A stretch of 11,874 nucleotides of DNA, taken from Granulicella sp. UBA5172. Lineage in GTDB: Bacteria; Acidobacteriota; Terriglobia; Terriglobales; Acidobacteriaceae. A program made the position numbers and the translations under genes. The stretch lies in the NCBI GenBank assembly GCA_002413385.1, contig DHWW01000309.1, positions 1 through 11,874 on the forward strand, written 5' to 3'. Positions 1 to 7,725 of this stretch are shown piece after piece. The notes beneath the pieces were generated by a model. It was not told where the DNA came from and searched no databases. It saw only the letters and a program-made list of their open reading frames with translations. Position 1 is the first letter of the stretch. Every line of letters begins with the position of its first letter.

Positions 1-14
1 GCTCAGCTCCACCA
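1..14 (+). other. Left attachment site: 3' end of tmRNA (ssrA) or tRNA-Ala
   Basis: The sequence GCTCAGCTCCACCA ends in CAGCTCC, then A, then CCA. This is what the 3' acceptor strand, discriminator base and CCA tail of a tmRNA or tRNA-Ala look like. Pairing CAGCTCC with a 5' strand GGGGCTG would include the G3-U70 wobble that marks both of these RNAs for alanylation. Only the last part of the gene is inside the window, so the two cannot be separated. Both ssrA and tRNA genes are classic targets of P4-type integrases, and the integrase gene follows directly. The first seven bases recur at the right end of the window. Confidence 0.6.
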
Positions 15-46
15 ATTACATATTTCAGACAGTTCAATAAAGTCCT

Positions 47-73
47 AAAGCCAGCGTAAATGCTGGCTTTTTC
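47..73 (+). terminator. Intrinsic terminator after the tRNA/tmRNA end
   Basis: A perfect 9-bp stem, AAAGCCAGC (47-55) and GCTGGCTTT (62-70), encloses the six-base loop GTAAAT and is followed by T-rich sequence. It lies about 33 bases past the CCA end, so it most likely terminates the RNA gene that forms the left boundary. It also insulates the integrase from read-through. Confidence 0.75.
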
Positions 74-103
74 TTGTTCTAGTGTCCATTCATCGTCTAT
101 AGC
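74..103 (+). promoter_or_regulatory. Weak candidate promoter for the integrase
   Basis: TTGTTC (74-79) and TATAGC (98-103) are separated by 18 bases and resemble -35 and -10 boxes imperfectly. They lie between the terminator and the arm-type repeat cluster. The match is modest, and a promoter here is partly inferred from the need to express the integrase. A heptamer GTCCATT occurs twice (84-90 and 104-110), exactly 20 bp apart, so a protein could contact both copies on one face of the helix. Confidence 0.25.
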
Positions 104-116
104 GTCCATTGACATC

Positions 117-177
117 TGGGGGCATGTGGGGGCAATAATGGGGGCATCCGCACTTCCCGGACCTGGAGATGCCCCCA
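117..177. repeat. Left arm-type integrase binding repeats (TGGGGGCAT/A)
   Basis: Three direct copies of TGGGGGCA(T/A) lie at 117-125, 127-135 and 139-147. An exact inverted copy, ATGCCCCCA, lies at 169-177. The second and third copies (TGGGGGCAA, three bases, TGGGGGCATC) match the pair at the right end of the element with the same 12-bp spacing. Short directly repeated sites near both ends of an element, away from the crossover core, are the hallmark of arm-type sites bound by the N-terminal domain of tyrosine integrases. The cluster sits just ahead of the integrase start, so bound integrase could also repress its own gene. Function is inferred. Confidence 0.6.
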
Positions 178-179
178 CA

Positions 180-1391
180 ATGCCCCTGACCGACGTAATC
201 GTAAGGAACGCCAAGCCTACCGGCAAAACGTCCAAGCTCTCCGACGAGCGCGGACTCTACCTTGAAGTGTCGCCAACGGGAAGCAAGTGGTGGCGGCTGA
301 AGTATCGCTTCGACGGGAAAGAGAAGCGTCTCGCCCTTGGCGTGTATCCGGATGTGGGGCTGAAGGACGCTCGGGAGCGCCGGGAAGCGGCCCGTAAGCT
401 CCTCGCCAATGGCGTCGATCCGGGGGAGCATCGCAAGGCGCAGAAGCAGACTCGCATCGAGGATGTGTCCAACAGCTTCGAGATCATCGCGCGAGAGTGG
501 TTTGCCAAGTACGGCACGACCTGGGCAGCAACGCACAGCGACAAGACCATGCGACGGCTGGAACGCGATGTCTTCCCTTGGATCGGCAATCGACCGATTG
601 GCGACATCCATGCGCCGGAGATCTTGACGGTGTTGCGCCGCATTGAGGCGCGGGGGGCAGGGGAGACGGCGCACCGCGCGCTGAGCAACTGCGGACAGGT
701 ATTTCGCTACGCTGTCGCCACGGGGCGCGCTAGCCGAGATCCGTCGGGCGATCTTCGCGGCGCTCTGTCCAGGGTGAAGAAGTCCCACTTTGCCGCCAAG
801 ACCGATCCTGAGGCGGTCGCCGGGATTTTGCGGGCGATGGACGGTTATGAGGGGACGCTGCCCGTGCGATGCGCGATGCGCCTTGCGCCGTTGCTCTTCG
901 TGCGTCCTGGGGAGCTACGGACGGCGAAATGGGCGGACATCGACCTGGAAGAGAAGCAGTGGCGATACGTCGTCACAAAGACCAACACGCCGCACATCGT
1001 TCCGCTCCCCCGGCAGGCCATCGAGATTCTGAACGAATTGCATCCGCTCACCGGGAAGGGCATTTATGTGTTTCCGAGCGCCCGCACCAATTCCCGCCCT
1101 ATGAGCGATAACGCCATTCTTGCCGCGATGCGCCGTGCAGGAATCGACAAAGAAGAGATGACCGGGCATGGCTTCCGAGCGGTTGCACGGACGATTCTGG
1201 ACGAAGTGCTCGGCGTCCGACCTGATTACATCGAGCATCAGCTTGCCCATGCGGTGCGCGACCCAAACGGACGAGCCTACAACCGTACGGCGCATCTCCC
1301 TGAGCGCCGAAAGATGATGCAGCAGTGGGCGGACTATCTGGACCGGCTGAAGGCAGGCGCAAAGGTCATCCCGATCCAGAAAGGGGCTTAG
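180..1391 (+). CDS. P4-type tyrosine-recombinase integrase
   Basis: A 403-residue site-specific recombinase that would catalyse insertion and excision of the element at the adjacent tRNA/tmRNA end. The N-terminus (about 1-90) matches the P4-integrase arm-binding domain (DUF4102 type), with KLSDERGLYLEV and WWRLKYRF motifs. A SAM-like core-binding domain follows (about 100-185), then the catalytic domain. Candidate active-site residues are R242 (in FVRPGELR), K267, H330 and R333 (HGFR), H357 (QLAH) and the nucleophile Y367 (in RAYNRT). The length is typical of the family. The frame stays open upstream to an ATG at 60, but that ATG lies inside a terminator. The ATG at 180 gives the usual family start MPLTD and has GGAG 11 bases upstream. 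The gene appears intact and is convergent with hsdM. Confidence 0.93.
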   Translation: MPLTDVIVRNAKPTGKTSKLSDERGLYLEVSPTGSKWWRLKYRFDGKEKRLALGVYPDVGLKDARERREAARKLLANGVDPGEHRKAQKQTRIEDVSNSFEIIAREWFAKYGTTWAATHSDKTMRRLERDVFPWIGNRPIGDIHAPEILTVLRRIEARGAGETAHRALSNCGQVFRYAVATGRASRDPSGDLRGALSRVKKSHFAAKTDPEAVAGILRAMDGYEGTLPVRCAMRLAPLLFVRPGELRTAKWADIDLEEKQWRYVVTKTNTPHIVPLPRQAIEILNELHPLTGKGIYVFPSARTNSRPMSDNAILAAMRRAGIDKEEMTGHGFRAVARTILDEVLGVRPDYIEHQLAHAVRDPNGRAYNRTAHLPERRKMMQQWADYLDRLKAGAKVIPIQKGA

Positions 1392-1417
1392 CCGGTGGCG
1401 CTTGTTCGCCTCCGGCT
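1390..1417. terminator. Hairpin between convergent integrase and hsdM
   Basis: AGCCGGTGGCG (1390-1400) and CGCCTCCGGCT (1407-1417) form an 11-bp stem with one T-T mismatch and a six-base loop, CTTGTT. It overlaps the integrase stop codon and fills most of the 39-bp gap to the end of hsdM. There is no clear T-run on either side, so strong intrinsic termination is uncertain. A bidirectional transcription barrier between two converging genes is the simplest reading. Confidence 0.45.
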
Positions 1418-1430
1418 GGCAGCAAGCACT

Positions 1431-3038
1431 CTAAGGAAGCAACGGCAGACCTAGCTCCTTCAGGAATTCGTTGTGCTTGTCCTTTGCCTTTCTGATGTCC
1501 TTTTCGATTGAAACCAGGTCAGCGTGGACGGCTGCGAGATCAATCTCCTTTTCCGCAATGGAAGTGCTCACATACCGGGAGATATTGAGGTTGTAGTCCT
1601 CCTTCTCAATCCGTTCCAGGGGCACGCGGAGGGAGTACCGCTCCTCCTCGCGACGAAATTGGTAGGTATCGACGATCTTGGCGATGTGCTCAGGCAATAG
1701 TTGATTCTGGCGCTTGCCCTTTTCAAAATACTCAGCCGCGTTGATAAACAGCACGTCATCGAACTTCTTGCACTTCTTCAGTACCAGGATGCAGACAGGA
1801 ATGCCCGTGGAATAGAACAGGTTGGGCGGTAGACCAATCACCGTATCGATGTGATGATCCTTCAGCAGCTTGGTGCGGATCTTAGCCTCTGCGCCACCCC
1901 GGAAGAGCACACCGTGCGGCAGGATGATGGCCATGACACCGTCGTCTTTCAGGAAGTGGAAGCCGTGCAGCAGAAACGCAAAGTCGGCGGCAGACTTGGG
2001 GGCCAGTCCGTAGTTCTTGAAGCGCGCATCCTCGCCCTGGGATTCTGTAGGTTCCCAGCGATAGCTGAACGGCGGATTCGCCACCACAGCGTCAAACCGT
2101 GGCATCTTTGCCGGGTTTGTCTCCCGCAACATATCCCAGTCGTTGGTCAGCGTGTCGCCATGGTAGATCTCAAACTCCGAATCCTTTACCCCATGCAGGA
2201 GCATGTTCATCCGTGCCAGGTTGTAGGTCGTTATGTTCTGTTCCTGCCCAAAGATCTTGCCGATACCGTGCGGTCCCATGCGGTGGCGAACGTTCAGCAG
2301 CAGCGAGCCGGAGCCGCAGGCGAAGTCGATAACGCTTGCCATGTGCTTACGTTTCCCCGTGGCGGGCTCTTGCCCATCTAGTGTCACAATGGCAGAGAGA
2401 ATGCTGGAGATCGCCTGGGGCGTGTAGAACTCACCCGCCTTCTTTCCCGATCCGGCGGCGAACTGGCCGATCAGATACTCGTAGGCATCGCCGAGCGTGT
2501 CGCTGTCCGTGGAGAATTGTGCCAGGCCCCTGGCAATCTCTCCAATGATCTTGCACAGCCGGGTATTGCGTTCGGCGTAGGTCTTACCCAACTTGTCGGA
2601 TTCCAGATTGATCTCGGAGAACAGTCCACGGAAGGTGCTGTCGAAGGACTCCGTTTCGATGTACTTGAAACCCCGCCGTAGTGTGTCCAGAAGTTTAGCG
2701 TTCTGCGTACGAGCCCGTTCCGCGATACTGGTCCAGAAATAGTCCGGCTCGATGACATAATGCACCTTGCGGCGCATCTGCTTCTCGAACGTGGCCGTAT
2801 CGCCTGGGTTCTGCTCGTACCAGACAGCAAGGGGAGCGCGCCGGTCATCAGCGTCCAGCACCGGGTAATCGGAGCCGAGCTCCTTCTTCGCAGCGGCCTC
2901 ATAGTTGTCCGAGAGGTAACGCAGGAAGAGGAACGACAGCATGTAATCGCGAAAATCGTCTGCCCCCATAGCCCCGCGCAACTGGTCTGCGATGTTCCAT
3001 AGCGTTTTCCCGAGCTGTGCTTTATCGTGTGCAGTCAT
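1431..3038 (-). CDS. hsdM: Type I restriction-modification system, DNA methyltransferase subunit
   Basis: A 535-residue modification subunit that transfers a methyl group from S-adenosylmethionine to N6 of adenine. It works in the M2S1 methylase or the R2M2S1 restriction complex. The N-terminal helical HsdM_N region (about 8-150) precedes the N6-methyltransferase domain. Visible motifs are EFYTP near residue 203, the AdoMet-binding motif I in FACGSGSLLL near 239, and the catalytic motif IV NPPF near 321. The last 40 or so residues are charged and likely coiled coil, as in family members that clamp HsdS. Length is normal and the frame unbroken. The ATG at 3038 follows the 72-residue ORF by four bases, with AGG just upstream on the minus strand. 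It is the last gene of the operon, an unusual place for hsdM. Confidence 0.95.
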   Translation of the reverse strand: MTAHDKAQLGKTLWNIADQLRGAMGADDFRDYMLSFLFLRYLSDNYEAAAKKELGSDYPVLDADDRRAPLAVWYEQNPGDTATFEKQMRRKVHYVIEPDYFWTSIAERARTQNAKLLDTLRRGFKYIETESFDSTFRGLFSEINLESDKLGKTYAERNTRLCKIIGEIARGLAQFSTDSDTLGDAYEYLIGQFAAGSGKKAGEFYTPQAISSILSAIVTLDGQEPATGKRKHMASVIDFACGSGSLLLNVRHRMGPHGIGKIFGQEQNITTYNLARMNMLLHGVKDSEFEIYHGDTLTNDWDMLRETNPAKMPRFDAVVANPPFSYRWEPTESQGEDARFKNYGLAPKSAADFAFLLHGFHFLKDDGVMAIILPHGVLFRGGAEAKIRTKLLKDHHIDTVIGLPPNLFYSTGIPVCILVLKKCKKFDDVLFINAAEYFEKGKRQNQLLPEHIAKIVDTYQFRREEERYSLRVPLERIEKEDYNLNISRYVSTSIAEKEIDLAAVHADLVSIEKDIRKAKDKHNEFLKELGLPLLP

Positions 3039-3042
3039 TTAC

Positions 3043-3261
3043 CTAGGCCTCGTCCAGTTCTTCAGCAAAGAGCTTGGGGTTGAATGGAAAACTCGTGGTG
3101 AAGTTCTTCAGGATCGTCCGGAAGTGTTCCTTATTCTCCTCGTTCATCTCTCGCGGCTCATAAAGCGAGTAGTTGCCGTGGCTCATGATGTTGACCAGCC
3201 TTGTCTGCAACAGGTGGACGGCCAGCTTTGGCAGGGTGGCAAATGTCTTTCCCGCGCTCAT
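3043..3261 (-). CDS. Small unrecognised protein between hsdS and hsdM
   Basis: A 72-residue ORF with no domain I recognise. It is soluble and mostly polar, without a signal peptide or membrane segment. A hydrophobic amphipathic N-terminal stretch (about residues 8-25) is followed by an acidic, polar middle and a C-terminus rich in Phe, Pro and acidic residues. It is very likely translated. Its ATG overlaps the hsdS stop by 4 bp (ATGA), a purine-rich GAGGTAGAGG lies just upstream, and its stop is four bases before the hsdM start. It must therefore be co-expressed with the Type I subunits. It could be an accessory or regulatory factor of the restriction complex or a remnant of another gene; the sequence alone does not decide. 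Confidence 0.7.
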   Translation of the reverse strand: MSAGKTFATLPKLAVHLLQTRLVNIMSHGNYSLYEPREMNEENKEHFRTILKNFTTSFPFNPKLFAEELDEA

Positions 3262-4517
3262 GCCTCTACCTCGTCCGTGACTGGGAAGAGTTGCTGCACT
3301 AGGCCATTCTTATGAGCTCTGAGGGCGGCTATTTCATCGATTTGTGAGCTAATCAGGTTGTCCATCAGGACAAACAATTCGGAGAGTTTCTGTTGCTCTT
3401 CGTCATCTTGCGGGAAACTGATCGGACACGCTTGGACAGCGTCCTTCCGAAGATGGGTTTGATTCAGGCCATCATCGAACGCTAGGAGAAAAGGATGCCT
3501 ATCGAGGGCGTAAAACAGGAATCCACTATTGATTCCAAATGGCTCGAGTCGGGCTATTCGTTGGTTGACTGCATATTTGTTGCTTTCTTCCACCTTGTAG
3601 CATTTTGCAAGCGCCCGCCCGTTCGGAAGGTCACTCAACACCATTAGAATGTCGTCCTTTTTCGCGATGCACATATCTGACTTCGAATACTTTCTTGTTC
3701 GACCATCAGTTGAGATGAAGCGTGCATTTACTACAACAAAGGTCCCTTCCTCAACAATATGCGGTTCGTAGGCCTTACCATTCTCATAGGCTGCGAGGTC
3801 CCCTAGCGGTTTATTTAGCCATTTCTTTGCTTTGCGGAACTTCGAGAAGCGAAGGCCGGGGCTGGTTTCGCCTTCGGCGGGAAAGAGCTGTCGCATCAGA
3901 CCCCTCTTGTGAGACTTGAGAGCGTCTAGCTTCCGTCCCTCCGCAGCAATCAGCTCATCGACGGATGACAGGCATTCAGCGATGAGCTGTTGCTCAGGCA
4001 ACGATGGAACCGGAAGATGTAGATCAGAAAACTGCTTCCAACTAACCATTTTCCCATCGCGTATACCTTCGAGATTCCTATTCAGGGCGCGGATGAAGGC
4101 TTCGGTCTTGAAATAGTGCCTGAAGTACGAAACGGCCTCGCTCTTCTTGGAGCGGAGAATGATATATGCCGGGCTACAGATGCCTTGGTATTTGGAGTAT
4201 TCGATGCCGCCTTGGAACGAGCGAAGGCTGATGATGAAATCGCCTACCTCCACGACCTTATATCCCGTCAGACTTTGTTCAGACACTGATACGTGGTAAT
4301 CGATCAGATCGCGTGGAATTGCTCCGTGTTCTTGCGTGATTGCGAGGATTGGCAGGCCTGGGAGCGCACTCTTATTACTTATCTGTTCAAAAGCGATATT
4401 GCCTGGCACCTTATCCCAGTCCCCGAGGTGTAGAAACTGCGGAAATCGAAGTTCTGGCGCAAGCCCATTCTCCAGGCGATCTTCCCTTCTTTCGATTGTT
4501 ATGACCTTACTGCTCAT
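3258..4517 (-). CDS. hsdS: Type I restriction-modification system, specificity subunit
   Basis: A 419-residue HsdS that recognises the bipartite DNA target and holds the HsdM and HsdR subunits. It has the standard layout of two variable target-recognition domains (about 20-170 and 225-370), each followed by a conserved helical spacer. The first spacer contains SLPEQQLIAECLSSVDELI and the second EEQQKLSELFVLMDNLI. Each spacer ends in a repeated 14-residue motif, LKSHKRGLMRQLFP (about 200-213) and LRAHKNGLVQQLFP (about 399-412), giving the pseudo-symmetry of intact HsdS. I chose the ATG at 4517, which overlaps the end of hsdR by 11 bp and has GGGTTGAG six bases upstream. A GTG at 4523 would add two residues. 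The second recognition domain is more A/T-rich than the flanking genes, in keeping with TRD exchange. The DNA target cannot be read from sequence. Confidence 0.93.
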   Translation of the reverse strand: MSSKVITIERREDRLENGLAPELRFPQFLHLGDWDKVPGNIAFEQISNKSALPGLPILAITQEHGAIPRDLIDYHVSVSEQSLTGYKVVEVGDFIISLRSFQGGIEYSKYQGICSPAYIILRSKKSEAVSYFRHYFKTEAFIRALNRNLEGIRDGKMVSWKQFSDLHLPVPSLPEQQLIAECLSSVDELIAAEGRKLDALKSHKRGLMRQLFPAEGETSPGLRFSKFRKAKKWLNKPLGDLAAYENGKAYEPHIVEEGTFVVVNARFISTDGRTRKYSKSDMCIAKKDDILMVLSDLPNGRALAKCYKVEESNKYAVNQRIARLEPFGINSGFLFYALDRHPFLLAFDDGLNQTHLRKDAVQACPISFPQDDEEQQKLSELFVLMDNLISSQIDEIAALRAHKNGLVQQLFPVTDEVEA

Positions 4518-7476
4518 ACGCACTCAACCCCGAAATATCCTGCCCTTTGGTCAGCTTTCGCAGCAACGGAGCCAGATCCCTCACCAACTCCAGCTCCTTC
4601 TGCGTACGTTCCTTCCAGCCCAGTTCCAGCGGGGCCATCAGGTCGCTGAGTTGTTCGCCGTCGAAGATGCGGCGGCGCAGCACCTCATCCACAAAGCTCT
4701 GCAACGATGCGGCGTCCAGTCCATGCTTTCCGGCGATAGATGCCAACTCCCGCGCCTTCTTCTCCGCCTTAAAGCGTTCGTAACCGGCACGGATCTGCTG
4801 CTCATCGAGCGCCTTGTTGGTTTCCAGGCCACGGATGTACTCCGCGATGTCCTCACCCTCGTCGAGAAACTTGGCATCGGACTGGATGAGGCCGATGAGT
4901 TGCTCGCGGTTCATGCGCAGCTTGTCCGGCTTCTGGGTGTAGCTGGCGATGAGGTTCATGATGTAGTCGTAGTCCACTACTGCCGAAGCAAATAGCACAA
5001 ACTCAAAGTCAAGATTCTGAACAGCCTCGTTCTCATCCTGCGAAGTCTTGCCCTGTAGGTCTTTTAGTCGCTTCGCCGTCTCCAGATACTGGCTGCGGAA
5101 GCTGCGGAGTGAGTCTGTCGGGACAATCTGCTCAATCTGCGTGCTCTGCTCCTCGGTGAGGTCGGTGTACTGGTCCAGCTGCGTCTTTGCGCGCTGCACC
5201 TCTTTGAACAGGTTGACGAACTGGCTGCGTGCAGCGTCTCCCTTGAGGTTGGCAACCTCCTCCGGCGCGCTGGTGAGCCCCTGCGACTGCATGAAGTCGT
5301 CCAGCTTCTGCTTCGCCGCATGGAGATGGTCAATCACCTTCGGCGCGGACTCGACGAGCCATATCTCGCGCGCCTTCTCAACTTCCTCGCCAGAGAAGAG
5401 CTGGATCGCTTCATCCACAGCCTTTTGCTGCTGGCGGAAGTCGAGAATGTTGCCGGAGGGCTTGGTGTCATTCAACACGCGGTTGGTACGTGAGAATGCC
5501 TGAATGAGCCCGTGATACTTCAGGTTCTTGTCCACATACAGCGTGTTGAGATACTTCGAATCGAAGCCGGTGAGCAGCATGTCCACAACGATGATGATGT
5601 CGATCTTCTGCGAGTGGGGAAGATCGCTGTTGGGGAACTGCTGGTCCTTGATGCGCTTCTGGACATCCTGGTAGTAGAGATCGAACTCGCTGATGCGGTG
5701 ATTCGTCCCATACTGTGCGTTGTAGTCCGTGAGGATCGCTTCAAGGGCTTCTTTCTTGCCTTCGGGGTCCTGCTCGTTGTCTGCCTTCTCTTGTGGCAAG
5801 TCCTCTTGAAGCTGTTGCACATCCTTATCATCCCCTGCGGGCGGTGAGAATACGCAGGCGATGTTCAGTGGCTGGAACTCTGGATCTGCTTGCTTCTTCT
5901 TGTCCTGGATAGACTTGAACAGGTTGAAATACTCGATGGCGTCATTGATGGAAGCCGTAGCCAGGATGGCATTGAACTTGCGGTTAGCGGTGGCAGCGCT
6001 GTGCTTTGCCAAGATGGTTTCAATGACCTTCTGTTTGCCAATGGACTGACCTGGCGGAGGTGTGTCCTGCCCTTCGGGCTTGAAGTAGTCGATATAAAAC
6101 GGCAGCACGTTTCGGTCCTCAATGGCATCCGTGATGGTGTATTCATGCAGGGGATGCTGGAAGAGGTCCTCGGTTGTGCGATAGCTTGCCTGCTCGCCTT
6201 CGATCTTCTGATAGCTGGCGTTTTTCTCAAAGATCGGTGTACCCGTAAATCCGAAGAGTTGCGCCTTCGGAAAGAACTCCTTGATCGCCTTATGGTTCTC
6301 CCCAAACTGGGACCGATGGCATTCGTCGAAGATGAATACGATTCGCTTATTGCTGAGTGGCTTTAGCTGCTCTTTGTAGTTGCGGCGATTCGTTTCATCC
6401 AGTGCTAGACCGAGCTTCTGGATCGTGGTAACGATGACTTTGTCTGCATAGTCATCAGACAGGAGCCTGCGCACCAGTGCTGCGGTGTTGGTATTTTCCT
6501 CCACGCAGCCTTCCTGAAAGCGATTGAACTCTTCCCGTGTCTGCCGGTCTAGGTCCTTGCGGTCCACCACGAACAGGCACTTCTCAATGTCTGGATTCTC
6601 CTTCATCAAAGTGGAAGCCTTGAATGAGGTGAGAGTCTTGCCACTGCCGGTCGTGTGCCAGACGTAGCCGTTCCCGCAGTTCTGATGAATGCAGTCAACA
6701 ATCGCCTTCACGGCATAAATCTGGTATGGCCGCATCATCAGCAGTCTTTGTTCACTGGCAACCAGCACCATGTATCGGCTAATCATTTGGCCGAGTGTGC
6801 ATTTGGATAGAAACTTCTCGGCGAATGGCTCCAGATGAGAGACCTTTTTGTTGTCCTCATCGGCGAACTCGTAGATGGGCAAGAAGCGCTCTTCAGCATT
6901 GAAGACGAAGTGGCGTGAATTGTTGTTGGCGAAATACCGGGTCTCAGTGCGGTTGCTGACGATAAACAGCTGAATGAAGCACAGCAAGGTTTTGCCGTAA
7001 CCATTACCCGGATCGCTCTTGTAGTCCACGATCTGCTGCATCGCCCGCCGTGGGCTCACGTCCAGTGATTTCAGTTCGATCTGGACTACAGGAACGCCGT
7101 TTATGAGCAGAAGAACGTCGTAACGATGGTGGCTATTGTCGGTGTTGATGCGTAACTGGTTGATGACCTCGAAACTGTTTTTGCACCAGTCCCGGATGTT
7201 GACCAAGCTGTAATTGAAGGGCGTGCCATCGTCGCGCTCGAAGCTGTTGTACTCCCTGAGAGTCTTTGCAGCTGTGAACACGTCCGGTGTGGTGATCTGG
7301 TCGAGGAGGCGCTGGAACTCAGCGTCACTAAGACTCACACGGTTCAGAGACTCGAATTTCTCGCGGAAGTTCGTCTCCAGCGCGGCACGGTCGCGGATGT
7401 CATGGCGGTATGTATATTTGAGATCCTCAAGCTTTGCAATCAGATCTCGTTCGATAAGGCTTTCGGTGGTTGTCAT
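4507..7476 (-). CDS. hsdR: Type I restriction-modification system, restriction endonuclease subunit
   Basis: A 989-residue motor and nuclease subunit that translocates unmodified DNA with ATP and cuts it. The N-terminal PD-(D/E)xK nuclease shows D120, E134 and K136 in YDVLLLINGVPVVQIELK, with the same spacing as EcoR124I HsdR; the following YFANN and MRPYQI motifs also fit that Type IC branch. The SF2 helicase motor has Walker A TTGSGKT (275-281), DECH (384-387), TGTP (411-414), LLTGFD near 634 and QAFSRTNR near 659. A helical C-terminal region follows. No frameshift is seen. The frame stays open 190 codons further upstream, antisense to gene A, but family similarity begins at the ATG at 7476. 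It is the first hsd gene of the operon and overlaps hsdS at its end. A 53-codon ORF overlaps its start by 4 bp. Confidence 0.96.
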   Translation of the reverse strand: MTTTESLIERDLIAKLEDLKYTYRHDIRDRAALETNFREKFESLNRVSLSDAEFQRLLDQITTPDVFTAAKTLREYNSFERDDGTPFNYSLVNIRDWCKNSFEVINQLRINTDNSHHRYDVLLLINGVPVVQIELKSLDVSPRRAMQQIVDYKSDPGNGYGKTLLCFIQLFIVSNRTETRYFANNNSRHFVFNAEERFLPIYEFADEDNKKVSHLEPFAEKFLSKCTLGQMISRYMVLVASEQRLLMMRPYQIYAVKAIVDCIHQNCGNGYVWHTTGSGKTLTSFKASTLMKENPDIEKCLFVVDRKDLDRQTREEFNRFQEGCVEENTNTAALVRRLLSDDYADKVIVTTIQKLGLALDETNRRNYKEQLKPLSNKRIVFIFDECHRSQFGENHKAIKEFFPKAQLFGFTGTPIFEKNASYQKIEGEQASYRTTEDLFQHPLHEYTITDAIEDRNVLPFYIDYFKPEGQDTPPPGQSIGKQKVIETILAKHSAATANRKFNAILATASINDAIEYFNLFKSIQDKKKQADPEFQPLNIACVFSPPAGDDKDVQQLQEDLPQEKADNEQDPEGKKEALEAILTDYNAQYGTNHRISEFDLYYQDVQKRIKDQQFPNSDLPHSQKIDIIIVVDMLLTGFDSKYLNTLYVDKNLKYHGLIQAFSRTNRVLNDTKPSGNILDFRQQQKAVDEAIQLFSGEEVEKAREIWLVESAPKVIDHLHAAKQKLDDFMQSQGLTSAPEEVANLKGDAARSQFVNLFKEVQRAKTQLDQYTDLTEEQSTQIEQIVPTDSLRSFRSQYLETAKRLKDLQGKTSQDENEAVQNLDFEFVLFASAVVDYDYIMNLIASYTQKPDKLRMNREQLIGLIQSDAKFLDEGEDIAEYIRGLETNKALDEQQIRAGYERFKAEKKARELASIAGKHGLDAASLQSFVDEVLRRRIFDGEQLSDLMAPLELGWKERTQKELELVRDLAPLLRKLTKGQDISGLSAYEQ

Positions 7477-7634
7477 TGGCCTGATCCGTTCTTGTCCAAA
7501 GGCGATTGCATCGCTTCGGCGAGTTGGGCGACCACCCGCTGCTCCAGTTCTGTCAATCTCTCTATGAACACAATCTCTCGGGCACCCCTGACTCTGGCTG
7601 GACCTTCGCAGCATCGAAACGCGTTGGCGTCCAT
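7473..7634 (-). CDS. Possible 53-residue leader ORF of the hsd operon
   Basis: A short ORF immediately upstream of hsdR whose stop overlaps the hsdR ATG (ATGA, 7473-7476). Its own ATG at 7634 is preceded by CAAGG with about nine bases spacing, a good ribosome-binding distance. The hsdR ATG has only a poor Shine-Dalgarno sequence, so translational coupling from this ORF would make sense. The C-terminal half (EIVFIERLTELEQRVVAQL and on) has spaced Leu/Ile/Val residues among charged ones and could form a short coiled coil. The N-terminal half looks less protein-like. I recognise no family. It may be a small regulator, a coupling leader peptide, or a chance ORF. Confidence 0.4.
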   Translation of the reverse strand: MDANAFRCCEGPARVRGAREIVFIERLTELEQRVVAQLAEAMQSPLDKNGSGQ

Positions 7635-7725
7635 GCAAAATAACCTTGCGCTGCGCGGAAATGTCCAGCACCATCCTACTATGTCGTAACCCGCAGGATA
7701 GAACGCTGTTCGCAGAGGTGTTTCG
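7635..7725. promoter_or_regulatory. Divergent intergenic region between the hsd operon and gene A
   Basis: This stretch of about 90 bp must hold the promoters for both the minus-strand hsd operon and the plus-strand gene A. The gene A ribosome-binding site AGAGG is clear at 7714-7718. I see no convincing -35/-10 pair on either strand. An ATCCT/AGGAT inverted repeat occurs within 7670-7700, with a loop too long for a firm hairpin. A shared regulator for both operons is possible but not shown. Confidence 0.3.

Noticed and set aside
60..179. N-terminal extension of the integrase from an ATG at 60
   Set aside because: That ATG lies in the terminator loop, the extra 40 residues would be encoded by the repeat cluster, and the family start MPLTD is at 180.
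1851..2381. Plus-strand ORF of 176 residues opposite hsdM
   Set aside because: Composition is that of an antisense shadow of a well-supported methyltransferase, with no recognisable domain or ribosome-binding context.
3258..4523. Shared spacer motifs in hsdS as a sign of gene fusion or duplication artefact
   Set aside because: Two similar conserved regions are the normal layout of HsdS, which has two half-site domains.
4336..4995. Plus-strand ORF of 219 residues opposite hsdS and hsdR
   Set aside because: It crosses the hsdS-hsdR junction on the opposite strand and is explained by the real minus-strand genes.
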